A stretch of DNA of 64,000 nucleotides, taken from the NCBI GenBank assembly GCA_963734635.1, contig CAVTIA010000014.1, forward strand, positions 1,173,737 through 1,237,736, in the 5' to 3' direction. Below are positions 1-10,336 of this stretch, piece by piece. The notes under the pieces are model-generated. The model saw nothing but the letters and a program-made list of their open reading frames with translations. It did not search any database and was not told where the DNA came from. The position numbers and the translations under genes are program-made. The number at the start of each line of letters is the position of its first letter. The stretch's first letter is position 1. This DNA comes from DATCJA01 sp963734635 (GTDB lineage Bacteria > Acidobacteriota > Vicinamibacteria > Vicinamibacterales > UBA2999).

Positions 1-832
1 GCCCGACGGCAATCGCATCGTCTTCTGGACGATCGTCAACGTGGAGGTGTGGGACATCTCGCGGCCGATGCCACGCGTGCTGCTCGTTCCGCCGCAGGGT
101 CAGGTGCGTTTCCCGGACGTGGCGAACTGGGCGTGGCACGAGTATGGGAACCGCGTGGGGATCTGGAGGTTCGTGGAGCTGTACGAGCGGCTCGGCATCC
201 GACCCACGTTGTCGATCAACGGGCGTGTCTGCATCGACTATCCGAGGATCGTCGAAGCTGTGACGAAGGCCGGCTGGGAGATGATGGGCCACAGCTACGA
301 GCAGGTGCCGATGCACGCCGAGATCGATCCCGAGTCGATGATCGTGCGGACGCTCGACACGCTCGAGAAGCACACCGGGCAGCGTCCGATTGGATGGCTC
401 AGTCCGGGATTCGGCGAAACGTTCGATACGCCCGATCATCTGGCAGCCGCCGGCCTCAAATACATCGCCGAATGGCCGTACGACGACGAGCCGACGCGCA
501 TTTCCACAAAACACGGGCCGCTGGTCACGCTGCCGTATCCGATCGAATGCCAGGATGTGACGACGCTGGCGGTTCAGACGCAGGAGGCGCAATATTTCGC
601 GCGCAAGTGCATAGATGCGTTCGAGCGGTTGTACGAAGAGAGCGCCCGTCGGCCGAAGTTCTTCTCGATAGCCGTCCATCCGTATGCGGCAGGGCAGCCG
701 CACGCGATCAAACATCTCGAAGCGATTTACGAGCACATCGCGAAGTTCAAGGGCGTGCTGATCTGGAACGGACGCGAAATCTATGACTGGTACGCCCGGC
801 ACCCCGAGAAATTCGTGGGTCCGATGAACTAG
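1..832 (+). CDS. Polysaccharide deacetylase family protein (5' end outside window)
   Basis: The reading frame is open from base 2, so the gene begins upstream; the GTG at 41 is internal. The protein resembles the NodB/PuuE-type carbohydrate esterase fold: a segment reading PTLSINGR precedes a GWEMMGHSYEQVPM stretch, where the H would be a metal ligand, and a later GWLSPGFGET segment matches the family's substrate loop. Members hydrolyse N- or O-acyl groups or C-N bonds of cyclic amides. The next genes encode a small monooxygenase, a hydroxyacid dehydrogenase and a transporter, which suggests a catabolic operon rather than wall modification. No signal peptide can be judged because the N-terminus is missing. 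The substrate is unknown. Confidence 0.8.
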   Translation, partial: PDGNRIVFWTIVNVEVWDISRPMPRVLLVPPQGQVRFPDVANWAWHEYGNRVGIWRFVELYERLGIRPTLSINGRVCIDYPRIVEAVTKAGWEMMGHSYEQVPMHAEIDPESMIVRTLDTLEKHTGQRPIGWLSPGFGETFDTPDHLAAAGLKYIAEWPYDDEPTRISTKHGPLVTLPYPIECQDVTTLAVQTQEAQYFARKCIDAFERLYEESARRPKFFSIAVHPYAAGQPHAIKHLEAIYEHIAKFKGVLIWNGREIYDWYARHPEKFVGPMN

Positions 833-893
833 TCAAGGGCGATGCCCCGATATCCCGAGGAAGAATGCCTCGACCCTCCGCCGAGGTTCTGTC

Positions 894-1184
894 GTGCTAG
901 TTCTACATGTGACCGTTCATGTGAAACCCGAGTACGTCTCGCCGTTTCTCGACGCCGCACGCCTCAACGCCGGGCACGCGGTCAACGAGCCCGGCTGCCT
1001 GCGATTCGACATCATCCAGGATCGCGACGATCCGAACTGCTTTCGGTTGTACGAGATCTATCGCGATGACGCCGCTCTGGCGGTTCACCGCGAGACGCCG
1101 CATTTCAAGCGCTACATTGAAACGACCACGCCATGGCTGTCTGCGCCCACGGAGCGGCGGCTCGGATCCCTGATTGATCATTGA
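894..1184 (+). CDS. Antibiotic biosynthesis monooxygenase (ABM) domain protein
   Basis: A 96-residue protein starting at GTG 894. It has the ABM/YgiN-like layout: an N-terminal beta strand (LVLHVTVHVKPE), a helix with the 'NEPGCLRFDI' segment typical of the family, a strand containing FRLYEIYRD, and a helix ending HFKRYIE. These small ferredoxin-like dimers act as cofactor-free quinol monooxygenases or, like LsrG, as isomerases. Its TGA overlaps the ATG of the next gene (TGATG), so the two are probably translationally coupled. The exact substrate cannot be told from sequence. Confidence 0.85.
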   Translation: MLVLHVTVHVKPEYVSPFLDAARLNAGHAVNEPGCLRFDIIQDRDDPNCFRLYEIYRDDAALAVHRETPHFKRYIETTTPWLSAPTERRLGSLIDH

Positions 1185-2191
1185 TGGCTGCATTTCGAAT
1201 CGGCATCACGCGCGATACGCTTCGCGAGGACGGCACCTCGATCTTCGATCCGCTGGCGCTGGAGATCTTCGACAGGGAGCATCTCCAATGGGAGTTCCTG
1301 CACGAGAACGTACGTGAGCTGACCGCCGCCCACGCCGCCGCCTATGACGCTTTGTGCGTGTTGAATCCCCGTGTCACTGGCGCCACGGTGTCTGGTCCGG
1401 ACAGGAGAGTGCAGATCGTCGCGCGCATGGGCGTTGGCTACGACAGCGTCGATGTCGCAGCGTGTACGGCGAACGGCGTCATCCTCACGAATACCCCGGA
1501 CGGTGTTCGCCGGCCCGTAGCCACGAGCATCCTGCTGCTCATTCTCGCGCTGTCCCACAAGCTGCTGACCAAGGACCGAATCACGCGTGCGGGACGCTGG
1601 GCCGAGACGACGATGCATATGGGCGTAGGCCTGAGCGGCAAGACTGTTGGATCGATTGGCGTCGGGAATATCGGCAGCGAACTGTTCCGCCTCCTTGCGC
1701 CGCTGAATCTGGTTCATATCGCATACGACCCTTACGCGAAGAGCGAAGACGCTGAGAAACTTCGCGTGCGATTGACGGACAAAGACACGGTCCTGCGCGA
1801 ATCCGATTTCGTGTGCATCAATACGCCGCTCACTCCTGAGACGCGCCACATGATCGGAGCACGCGAGCTCTCACTGATGAGGCCGACCGCGTATCTCATC
1901 AATACCGCGCGCGGACCCATCGTCGAGGAGAGAGCACTGCACGCGGCGCTTGCGGACCGACGCATTGCGGGAGCAGCGCTCGACGTGTTCGAGCAGGAGC
2001 CGATCGGCGCCGATCATCCGTTTGTGGGCCTGGACAACGTCATTCTGACCCCGCATTCCATCTGCTGGACCGACGAGTTCTTCCGGAACAACGCCGAGAG
2101 CGCGTTTCGCTCGGTCGTCGCCGTCGCGCGCGGAGAGACGCCGACCTTCGTGGTCAATCGCGACGTGTTGAAGCGCACGCCGGCGCCTTGA
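1184..2191 (+). CDS. D-isomer-specific 2-hydroxyacid dehydrogenase
   Basis: NAD(P)-dependent oxidoreductase of 335 residues interconverting a 2-keto acid and a D-2-hydroxy acid. The Rossmann GVGNIG motif lies at about residues 159-164. The catalytic triad is visible: Arg243 in NTARGP, Glu272 in FEQEP, and His291 in LTPHS. I chose the ATG at 1184, which overlaps the preceding stop by one base, over the TTG three bases upstream. Length is usual for the phosphoglycerate/glyoxylate-reductase branch without a regulatory ACT domain. Substrate is not determined; the deacetylase and MFS neighbours suggest use of an imported organic or sugar acid. Confidence 0.9.
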   Translation: MAAFRIGITRDTLREDGTSIFDPLALEIFDREHLQWEFLHENVRELTAAHAAAYDALCVLNPRVTGATVSGPDRRVQIVARMGVGYDSVDVAACTANGVILTNTPDGVRRPVATSILLLILALSHKLLTKDRITRAGRWAETTMHMGVGLSGKTVGSIGVGNIGSELFRLLAPLNLVHIAYDPYAKSEDAEKLRVRLTDKDTVLRESDFVCINTPLTPETRHMIGARELSLMRPTAYLINTARGPIVEERALHAALADRRIAGAALDVFEQEPIGADHPFVGLDNVILTPHSICWTDEFFRNNAESAFRSVVAVARGETPTFVVNRDVLKRTPAP

Positions 2192-2253
2192 CCCTCCCGG
2201 CGAAAGCCCCATAGAATCGCGGTTTCCTGTCCTTTTCCTAGGAGATTACTTCC

Positions 2254-3573
2254 ATGGCGGTTAGTGCCCCAACGACGCACACGATCCCGACGACCGCGAA
2301 GACGCCGCTCACCTTGAATCAGAAGCGCGGCTTCATCGCGGCGTACGGCGGGTGGACGCTCGACGGCATGGACGCGTATATCTACGCGCTCGTGCTGGTG
2401 CCCGCGCTGACCGAGATTCTGCCGAACTCGGGCATCGAGCCGACGCCGGTGAACGTCGGCTTTTACGGGATGGTGCTCCTCGCGATGTTTCTGCTCGGAT
2501 GGGGCCTCTCGATGGTGTGGGGGCCAATCGGCGACAGGATTGGTCGCGTGCGAGCGCTGATGCTCACGATCCTCTCCTACTCGCTGTTCACGTTTCTCTG
2601 CGGGTTGGTGACGAACCTCTGGCAACTGGCGATCCTCCGCATACTGTGCGGCATCGGGCTCGGGGGCGAGCAGCCAATCGGCTCGACCTTCGTGGCCGAA
2701 GAACTGCCCGAGAACCGGCGCAAGATGGCGGCGGGCATTCTGCATACCGGGTACTACCTCGGGTTTTTCCTGGCAGGGCTCGCCAACTATTTCATCGGTG
2801 CGAATTGGGGCTGGCGCTGGATGTTCTTCTTCGGTGGACTTCCGGCGCTCTTCATCACCTTCATTCGGTGGGGCGTAAAGGAGTCGAGGCTGTGGCACGA
2901 GCGGTTTGGAGGTGCCCAGAAGAAGCACAACCCGATGAAACAGGCGTTCGGGACGCTGTTCACGGAGAAATACAGGCGGCGCACCACCGTGATGTCGATG
3001 GTGTACCTGGTGTCGATCATCGGTCAGTGGGCAGGAGCGATCTACGTCCCAACCGCGATGACGCAAATTGCGAACCGAGCGGGCATCATCGGCCCCGACG
3101 CGGCGCGGCTCGCGTCGCGCGCAGGCATGCTGCTTGCCGTCGGCACAATCACGGGTTGTCTTCTGTCACCAATCCTGGCCGAGCGGTACGGCCGGCGGAA
3201 GGCAATGGGCATGTATTTGACGCTGCTCGCCTTCACCACCGCAATCTCGTTCGGGTACGTGTTCTACCTGCCTAACGCGCTGGATGTGTTCTGGGTGTGC
3301 GTGTTCGTGCTTGGTTTTGCCGGGGCCAACTTCGCTCTATACACGCTGTGGCTGCCAGAGCAGTTCGATACCAGCTGCCGTGCCAGCGGTATGGGATTCG
3401 TCAGCTCGATTGGCCGGTTCGCCGGTGTCGCGATGATCTTCCTCGTGGCGAACGGCGTCACGTGGTACGGCAGCATCGGCATGCCGATCGCGCTCACGTC
3501 GATCGTGCTCTTCCTGGGACTCTTCCTGTTGCCTTACACCTATGAAACACGGGGACAGACATTGCCGCGGTAA
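2254..3573 (+). CDS. MFS transporter (sugar/organic-acid type)
   Basis: A 439-residue polytopic inner-membrane protein with about 12 hydrophobic segments. The loop between helices 2 and 3 carries the MFS signature A as GDRIGRVRAL, and a related GERYGRRKA-type sequence (AERYGRRKA) follows helix 8, the usual two-fold repeat. AGGAG at 2240-2244 precedes the ATG by a suitable distance. It is a proton- or solute-coupled transporter of the large sugar/aromatic-acid branch. Its place 60 bp after the hydroxyacid dehydrogenase suggests it imports the substrate of this small pathway. Specificity cannot be assigned. Confidence 0.9.
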   Translation: MAVSAPTTHTIPTTAKTPLTLNQKRGFIAAYGGWTLDGMDAYIYALVLVPALTEILPNSGIEPTPVNVGFYGMVLLAMFLLGWGLSMVWGPIGDRIGRVRALMLTILSYSLFTFLCGLVTNLWQLAILRILCGIGLGGEQPIGSTFVAEELPENRRKMAAGILHTGYYLGFFLAGLANYFIGANWGWRWMFFFGGLPALFITFIRWGVKESRLWHERFGGAQKKHNPMKQAFGTLFTEKYRRRTTVMSMVYLVSIIGQWAGAIYVPTAMTQIANRAGIIGPDAARLASRAGMLLAVGTITGCLLSPILAERYGRRKAMGMYLTLLAFTTAISFGYVFYLPNALDVFWVCVFVLGFAGANFALYTLWLPEQFDTSCRASGMGFVSSIGRFAGVAMIFLVANGVTWYGSIGMPIALTSIVLFLGLFLLPYTYETRGQTLPR

Positions 3574-3978
3574 CGACGTGTGAGCACCGCGCGGCTCGGT
3601 ACTGGTCGATGATGCTCGAATGTGCCGAGGCGCGAGTCATTGCTCTGGAAGAGGGAGCCAAACGCCGCTCGTGAGGCACAGTGCCTGAGGTTGAGCGCGA
3701 CGCCCCGGGAATTCGCTACGGATCGACTGACACGCCGCACGCCCCCCTACGATTTGTTGGATCGCAAGAGCGAGCATTTTTGGATTTTGGCCGTTGTGTG
3801 CCTACAGGCCCCACGGAGTCGGGCGGCGCCGTGTATATAATGTGCGCGCTTTACGGGCATTTTCCCGGCCGACGCGGGCACACGACAATTTGGTGCGTGT
3901 CCTCCGGCTCACGGCAGTGGTTTTGTGTGCGTCGTGCCCGCACTCAGGATCTGACGTCTCGGACACAAGGAGTCTGAA
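3574..3978. other. Intergenic region upstream of receptor 1
   Basis: About 400 bp without a convincing gene; short open frames here lack family resemblance. A perfect TATAAT sits at 3836-3841, but no good -35 hexamer lies 16-18 bp upstream, so it is only a weak promoter candidate for the receptor gene starting at 3979. Confidence 0.4.
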
Positions 3979-6932
3979 ATGAAACTCGGACGATTTGTTT
4001 GGCTGGCGCTGATCGGGACACTGTTCGCCGCAGCGCCGAGCGTATACGCCCAGGATACGTTGCTGACCGGCATTGTGAGAGACAACACGGGCGGCGTGCT
4101 GCCCGGAGTCACCGTCACGGCGACGCACGAAGCGGCGGGCACCACGTTCGTGGGCGTGACCGACGACCAACGGTGCGTATCGCATTGCCCTCCGCGCCCG
4201 GCGTCTATCGGATCACGGCGGAGCTCACCGGGTTCACCACAGTCGTCCGGCCTGGCGTCGAAATGCTGGTCGGCCGGGAGGCCGCGCTCAACCTCGAGTT
4301 GCGGGTCTCGGGCGTGCAGGAAACGGTCACGGTGACCGGCGAAGCGCCGCTCATCGAGACGACCTCCTCGACGGTGAGCGGCAACATCGATCCGCGGCAG
4401 ATGCAGGAGCTGCCGGTGAACGGCCGCAACTGGATGGACCTGAGCATGCTGGCGCCGGGCAGCCGTTCCAACGCCGCGAGCGAAGTCCCGCAGGATCGTC
4501 AGGGATTCTTCCAGGTGAACGTCGACGGCCAGCAGGTGACGCAGCTCATTTGCTGCTCGCAGCAGCAGCCGCGCTACAGCCGCGACTCCATCGCGGAGTT
4601 CGAGCTCATCACCAACCGGTTCGACGCCACGCAGGGACGCTCGCAGGGCATGGTCGTCAATGCCATCACCAAGTCGGGGACGAATACGCCCGGCGGCACG
4701 TTCTCCGGCTATTTCCGGGACGACAGCATGAACGCGAAGGACTTCATCCAGGAGCGCGTCCTGCCGTACTCGGATCAGCAGCTCAGCGGAACCTTCGGCG
4801 GGCCGATCCGACGGGATCGGATCCACTTCTTCGCCAACTACGAGTACGAGCGCGAACCCGAGACGGTCACGTTCAACAGCCCGTATCCGAGCTTCAACAT
4901 CGACCTGCCGGGCACGCGCACGCAGCACACGGGCGGCGTCCGCGGCGACGCGCAGTTCAGTCGCCGCAGTCCCACCTGCAGGTGCGGTACTCGCGACTAC
5001 TACCAGTACGCTCCCGAACCAGAACACCGGCGGCGCCGCCCTGCATCCTTCGTCGTCGCAGAGCATCCGGCGCGAGAGCGATCAGATCTGGGGGCAGCAC
5101 GTCGTGGGTGCTGAACGAATCGATCCGTGAATCAGCTCAAAGGCGGCGTCTCGAAGTTCCACTGGGCGCTCGCTGCCCGACGCGAAGTGGCGGGGCGGCG
5201 CGTTCCCGAACAGCCAAGGGGATGGACGGCGGCTCGATCAACATCGGATTCACCGGATACACGATCGGAACACCGACCAACTCGCCGCAGGACATTCTCG
5301 AGAAGATCTACTCGGTCCGCGACGACTTCACGATGTCGTTCAACGCGAGCTGGGGCGTCACGACATCAAGACGGGCGGCGAGTATCTGTACTGGTACGGC
5401 GAATGGGAGCACTGGTGCAATCGCTGCAGTGGCGTGCTCGTGACCAATTCGCGTCCGCCGGCGAATATCGAGCAGCTCATCCCGGTCTGGAACGATGCGT
5501 CGACGTGGAACCTGGCGTCGCTCTCGCCGCTCGTCGTGCGCTACGAGGAGTCGTTCGGCGACCACAGCATGGACGCGCCGCCGCGACGTGTTCGGCCGTG
5601 TGGTTCCAGGACGACTGGGCGGCCACCAACCGGCTGACGCTCAACCTCGGCGTCCGCTACGACCTCGACCTCGGGGTGCTCGGCGAGGACATCGAGTTCC
5701 TGCCCTGGCTGTCGGGCAATCGTCCGCACGACGCCAACAACATCGCGCCGCGGCTCGGATTTGCGCCTGCAGACCGAACGATCGCACCGGTCATTCGCGG
5801 CGGCTACGGGATGTTCTTCACGCAGCTCGAGAGCGATGCCGCCCACCAGTCGGAGCTCTGGACACGAACGACGATTCCGCAGGTGCTCAACGACGGGCGG
5901 GCCGACTTCGCGGTCAATCCCTTCAACGGACCGAAGCCGACCTACGAGCAGGTGCTCGCGAACTCGTGCGACCTGACGAACAACCGGGCCTGGCTGCTTC
6001 CGGCGGTCGGTCACCATCGAAATTCCCGGGCCGAGCGAGAAGGGTATGGACACGGTCCACGAGGTCAGCTACAGCCACCAGGCGTCGGTCGGCGTGCAGC
6101 GGCAGATCGGCACCGGGATGGCGTTCGAGGCCAACTACGTGTTTACCGGCGGCCGCGAAGGAGGAAGTCGCCCGTAACATGAACCTCGCGTACAACGCGG
6201 CGACGGGCGCCAACTATCCGTTCACCGATCGCACCCGGCTGCCGTTCCCCGAGTGGGGCACGGTGCTCGGCGAGTTCATGGTGGGCCGGACCAACTACCA
6301 CGGCTGGAGATGTCGTTCACCAAGCGCTTGAGCAACCGGTGGCAGGCGAGCGCCAGCTACACGCTGTCGGGCTTCTACGATTCGCCCGGGCGATCCGGTG
6401 TTCGTCCAGCCGGACGGTCGAGGCGGCGTCATGTGGAGTCCGCTCGCGTTCGACGTCGTGACCGACATCGGCGACGACTACGCGCTCGCCAACACCGACC
6501 AGCGCCATCGGGCGACGTTCAACGGCATCTGGGAGATCGGCTACGGCTTCCAGTTGAGCGGGCTGTACTTCTTCGGCTCCGGGCAGCGCTTCGCCACCAA
6601 CTGGGGCGGTGATCTGCGCAACCTGGGGACGACCGCGGACCAGGGCTCGTGGGGCACGGGCCGTCTTCGTCCGGACGGCACGATCGTGCCGCGCAACGAC
6701 CTCGTCGGCGAGCCACTTCACCGAGTGGACATGCGGATCCAGAAGCGGTTCCGGCTCGGTGGCCGCGTGACGGCCGACGGCATGGTCGAAGTGTTCAACG
6801 TGTTCAACCACGAGAACTACGGGTCGTACACCACGGCAGCAGAGCAACGCGAACTACGGTCACCCGTCGTCCAACCCGAACGTCGCGTACCAGCCGCGCA
6901 TCGTGCAGCTCGGCTTCCGGTTCGCGTTCTAG
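3979..6932 (+). pseudogene. TonB-dependent receptor 1, Oar-like, multiply frameshifted
   Basis: Outer-membrane receptor gene broken by at least eight frame changes (first near 4170, then about 4960-5220, 5355, 5575, 6010, 6305, 6395, 6845). Following the frames gives, in order, a signal peptide ending SVYAQD, a carboxypeptidase-regulatory beta-sandwich (LTGIVRDNTGGVLPGVTV), a TonB plug (DPRQMQELPVNGRN; RYSRDSIAEFELI; NAITKSGTN) and barrel strands ending in the classical aromatic C-terminus QLGFRFAF before the TAG at 6930. Conserved residues survive on both sides of every break, which fits one-base indels, either recent decay or assembly error. Such receptors import large substrates in acidobacteria. 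It is paralogous to the genes at 10337 and 24374. Confidence 0.85.
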
Positions 6933-6997
6933 GGTTGCCGGGTCCGCAGCGGCCTGATCGCAGTGGCCGCCGCGGCACCACGGCCCACGTACACTGG

Positions 6998-7030
6998 GGG
7001 CGCGTCCAACCGGGGCGCGCCCTTCTTTTT
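6998..7030 (+). terminator. Rho-independent terminator after receptor 1
   Basis: GGGCGCG (6998-7004) pairs with CGCGCCC (7016-7022) across an 11-base loop and is followed directly by TTCTTTTT, the usual form of an intrinsic terminator, 66 bp after the receptor stop. Confidence 0.8.
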
Positions 7031-7089
7031 AGCCAGCTCACGGCGGCAGCCAAAGCGCGCGGCGAACGACGATTATCTGAAGGACGTCC

Positions 7090-8439
7090 GTGGCGAACGT
7101 GCGTACCGAAATTTCAATTGATGAAATCGGCCGAAAGCTCCGGACTCGCGAACTGAGTGCGGCGGAGGTCGTCGAGACGTGTCTCGAGCGGATCGACGCG
7201 GAAGCCAAGAAACTGAATGCGTTCATTCGCGTGATGGCTGACGACGCCCGGCGTCAGGCAGCGGAGGCGGATGGTGAGCTCGCCGCCGGCCGCAACCGTG
7301 GTCCACTCCATGGCATTCCGATCGCGGTCAAAGATCTCATCGACATCAAAGGTCTTCCCACGACCGCCGCGTCACGCGTGCGCGATGGTCATCGTGCCGA
7401 TACCGATGCAGCCGTCGTCGTGCAGCTTCGGCGCGCCGGCGCGATCCTCATAGGCAAAACCAACCTGCACGAGTTCGCGTACGGGACGACGAGCGAGGAC
7501 TCCGCGTTCGGCCCCGTGCGCAATCCACACGACCCCTCGCGGTCCCCAGGTGGATCGAGCGGTGGCTCCGCCGTGGCCGTCGCCACCGGCATGGCGGTTG
7601 CGGCGCTCGGGACGGACACCGGGGGGTCGGTCAGGATTCCGGCGGCTGCGTGCGGCACTGTCGGCTTGAAGCCGACGTATGGCGAGGTCTCAGTCGACGG
7701 CGTCGTGCCGCTGTCCCGTACGCTCGATCATGTCGGCCCGTTCGCGCGGACGGTGTCGGATGCCTGGTTGCTGCACCGTGTTCTCCTCGGGCAAGCGGAG
7801 CATACGGGATTGACCGCTGCCCCCATCGGAACTCTGCGCGTGGCGGTCCCGCGCGCGTATTTCTGCGAGCTGCTCGATGACGATGTGGGGTCGGAGTTCG
7901 AGCGAGCCCTCTATAGTCTGCGGCAGGCGGGTGCGCACGTCGACGAGGTATCGATCCCGCATGCATCGGCAACGCCGGCGGTGTACATCCATATTCACGC
8001 GGCCGAGGCAGCCGAGTATCACGCGAGAGCGCTCGATACGGCGGCGGATCGATATACACCAAATGTTCGCCTGCGGCTGGAGATGGGGCGCTACATCCTC
8101 GCCGAGGATCACGTTCGCGCGCGGAACGCGTGCGAGTACCTACGACGTGAGGTGGATGCCGCGCTCGAAGGTCACGACGCGTTGATCCTGCCAACGCTGC
8201 CGATTCCGGCACCGCCAATCGGCGTCGAGACGCTGACCATAGCTGGATCGGAACAGCCTGTCCGCGCCCTGATGCTGCGGTGCACGCAGCTGTTCAACCT
8301 GACCGGCCATCCCGCGCTGTCTATGCCGTGCGGGACCACTTCGCAAGGATTGCCGTGCGGCCTGCAGCTCGTGGGCCGACGTTTCGAAACCGACGCGCTC
8401 ATGCGCGTGGCGCTTACAGTGGAGGCGCAACTTCGCTGA
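7090..8439 (+). CDS. Amidase signature family amidohydrolase
   Basis: A 449-residue cytoplasmic amidase. The Ser-cisSer-Lys catalytic triad is seen as Lys81 (IPIAVKDLID), Ser156 (SPGGSSGGSA) and Ser180 (DTGGSVRIP). The spacings of 75 and 24 residues equal those of fatty-acid amide hydrolase. The enzyme hydrolyses a C-N amide bond. The GTG start at 7090 gives the normal family N-terminus. It could be called a GatA-like protein, but no gatB or gatC is next to it, so a catabolic amidase is more likely. The gene is intact although it lies between two badly frameshifted receptor genes. Confidence 0.92.
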   Translation: MANVRTEISIDEIGRKLRTRELSAAEVVETCLERIDAEAKKLNAFIRVMADDARRQAAEADGELAAGRNRGPLHGIPIAVKDLIDIKGLPTTAASRVRDGHRADTDAAVVVQLRRAGAILIGKTNLHEFAYGTTSEDSAFGPVRNPHDPSRSPGGSSGGSAVAVATGMAVAALGTDTGGSVRIPAAACGTVGLKPTYGEVSVDGVVPLSRTLDHVGPFARTVSDAWLLHRVLLGQAEHTGLTAAPIGTLRVAVPRAYFCELLDDDVGSEFERALYSLRQAGAHVDEVSIPHASATPAVYIHIHAAEAAEYHARALDTAADRYTPNVRLRLEMGRYILAEDHVRARNACEYLRREVDAALEGHDALILPTLPIPAPPIGVETLTIAGSEQPVRALMLRCTQLFNLTGHPALSMPCGTTSQGLPCGLQLVGRRFETDALMRVALTVEAQLR

Positions 8440-8525
8440 TGGGGAGTCTTTTGTCTCGGGTCTTTAGTCGTTAGTGGTGTCCGGCTTCAGACGAACCAAG
8501 AGAAAGACCAAAGACCAAAACGATG

Positions 8526-8996
8526 TCAGCGCTTCGTCGGATCGTTCGCGGGGTCGACGTATGTCGTTGAAGAGGGGCCGGTTCCGGTGATCTGCAGGAC
8601 CACTTCTTCTTTCGTCATTGCAAAATGCGCCATGTTGGGGGGTTCGGTGTAGAAGCTCCCCGGCCCGAGCGGTTTAAGCGAACCTTCGTTGAACTTCTCA
8701 CCGTACGCGAAGTACCAAGTGCCCTTGACCACTGTCGCGACACGGTCGTCGCGGTGCGAGTGAGGCTGGATTCTCACATTCGGCGCCACTCGCAGCATCA
8801 ATGTGTACAGACCCGCTGTCGTCGGATCGCCTTTCACGACCACCGTTTCGATGCCGCTCGCGCCGGAGGTGCCTGCACCGCCCGCACGAGCCGACGGCCA
8901 CGGAATGTCTTCGGGCCGGAGCGTCTGCCCGCCGTTCTGTGCGAGGACTGACGCGCTCGCGATCAACGCGGCCACTCCGGTCCACCACTTCTTCAT
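8526..8996 (-). CDS. Secreted cupin-domain protein
   Basis: A 156-residue protein with a signal peptide (MKKWWTGVAALIASASVLAQ). The single cupin domain shows motif 1 as PHSHRDDRVATVVKG, with HxH metal ligands but Asp where Glu is usual, and motif 2 as GSFYTEPPNMAHF with the third His. It probably binds a divalent metal in the periplasm. Function within the cupin superfamily is open. It is divergently arranged with the dehydrogenase gene at 9071. Confidence 0.85.
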   Translation of the reverse strand: MKKWWTGVAALIASASVLAQNGGQTLRPEDIPWPSARAGGAGTSGASGIETVVVKGDPTTAGLYTLMLRVAPNVRIQPHSHRDDRVATVVKGTWYFAYGEKFNEGSLKPLGPGSFYTEPPNMAHFAMTKEEVVLQITGTGPSSTTYVDPANDPTKR

Positions 8997-9070
8997 TCGA
9001 GTCTCCCGGTCGCATAGAATACTTCACGTTTCCAACTCCCAACTACCGACTACCAGCTACCAACTAGAAC

Positions 9071-10126
9071 ATGGCACATCGGATCGCAGTGATTCCCGGC
9101 GACGGGATCGGGAAGGAAGTAGTTCCGGAGGGCATGCGCGTGCTCGAGGCGGCGGGGCGGCGCTTCGGTTTCGACCTCGAATGGACGACGTTCGATTGGA
9201 GCTGCGAGCGCTACGCGAAGACCGGAAGCATGATGCCGGAGGACGGACTCGAGCAGCTGCACAAATTCGAAGCGATCTTCCTTGGCGCGGTCGGCTTCCC
9301 TGGTGTGCCCGATCATGTCTCGCTCTGGGGCCTGCTGATTCCAATCCGCCGCGGATTTCGGCAGTACGTCAACCTCAGACCCGTGCGGCTGCTTCCGGGC
9401 GTGCGGTCGCCACTCGCCGGCCGTACCTCGGCCGACATCGACATGGTGATCGTGCGCGAGAACAACGAAGGCGAATATTCCGAGATAGGCGGGCGGTTGT
9501 ATCGCGGCACGCCCGAGGAGCTTGCGGTCCAGACGGCGATGTTCACGCGGAAGGGTTGCGACCGCGTGATTCGGTACACGTTCGAGCAGGCGATGAAGCG
9601 CAAGCGGAAGCATCTGACGTCCGCAACCAAGTCGAACGGCATTATTCACAGCATGCCGTACTGGGACGAGCGCTTCGCGGCGATGTCCAGAAACTACCCC
9701 GAGGTCCGGACGGCGCAGTACCACATCGACATCCTGACGGCGCATTTCGTCCAGCACCCTGACTGGTTCGACGTCGTTGTCGCGTCCAACCTCTTTGGCG
9801 ACATCCTGTCTGACCTCGGCCCGGCCGTGGCAGGGTCAATCGGCATTGCGCCCGGTGGCAACATCAACCCGGAGAAGGAGCACCCGTCGATGTTCGAGCC
9901 GGTACATGGATCGGCGCCCGACATCGCAGGGAAGGGCATCGCCAATCCGATCGCGCAGATCTGGACGGGTGCGATGATGCTCGACCACCTCGGTCACGAG
10001 GACGCCGGCCGTGCGGTCGTGCAGGCGATCGAGCGGGTGGTCCAGGAAGGCAAAGTGCTCACGCGCGACCTCGGTGGCGCCGCCTCGACAGCCGACGTGG
10101 GCAAGGCCGTCACAGCGCTGATTTGA
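9071..10126 (+). CDS. dmlA: D-malate/tartrate dehydrogenase (decarboxylating)
   Basis: A 351-residue member of the isocitrate/isopropylmalate dehydrogenase family, close in sequence to the E. coli DmlA/TtuC subgroup. It starts with IAVIPGDGIGKEV and has the subgroup-specific SLWGLL...YVNLRPVRL substrate segment, the VRENNEGEYS loop, the catalytic Tyr/Lys region (YHIDIL) and DVVVASNLFGDILSDL for metal binding. The NAD-binding GSAPDIAGKGIANP motif near residue 280 is complete. It oxidises D-malate or tartrate with NAD and Mg/Mn. The ATG at 9071 follows a short spacer after the divergent cupin gene. Substrate preference within the subgroup is inferred. Confidence 0.9.
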   Translation: MAHRIAVIPGDGIGKEVVPEGMRVLEAAGRRFGFDLEWTTFDWSCERYAKTGSMMPEDGLEQLHKFEAIFLGAVGFPGVPDHVSLWGLLIPIRRGFRQYVNLRPVRLLPGVRSPLAGRTSADIDMVIVRENNEGEYSEIGGRLYRGTPEELAVQTAMFTRKGCDRVIRYTFEQAMKRKRKHLTSATKSNGIIHSMPYWDERFAAMSRNYPEVRTAQYHIDILTAHFVQHPDWFDVVVASNLFGDILSDLGPAVAGSIGIAPGGNINPEKEHPSMFEPVHGSAPDIAGKGIANPIAQIWTGAMMLDHLGHEDAGRAVVQAIERVVQEGKVLTRDLGGAASTADVGKAVTALI

Positions 10127-10249
10127 CCCGGGCGGTGATCGAACGGCCGCGGCGCCTGCACCGTGTCCAGGGCGCGGGCGGGCGTCAGACGCAAGTCTTT
10201 ACCTGGGAACCACTTGCCATCGTTGCTGCTGGTCCGCCGCCCCGTTTGC

Positions 10250-10278
10250 TTGACTCAACCTCATAAGTAGTTTAGTGT
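10250..10278 (+). promoter_or_regulatory. Candidate sigma-70 promoter of receptor 2
   Basis: TTGACT (10250-10255), a 17-bp spacer and TAGTGT (10273-10278) match the -35/-10 pattern with a good -35 and a weak -10. It lies 59 bp before the receptor ATG. GAGGAGGAG just upstream of that ATG is a strong ribosome binding site. Confidence 0.4.
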
Positions 10279-10336
10279 GCCGTCGCCCCGGGATTTCACA
10301 GCTGGCTACAGCTGTCTTCGGGGCGAGGAGGAGTTC

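Noticed and set aside
3836..3841. Perfect TATAAT as a confident promoter
   Set aside because: No acceptable -35 at 16-18 bp; kept only as a weak remark.
4550..6331. Long GC-rich frames on both strands across receptor 1, rich in Arg
   Set aside because: They are out-of-frame shadows; the receptor sequence is conserved in a different frame at each point.
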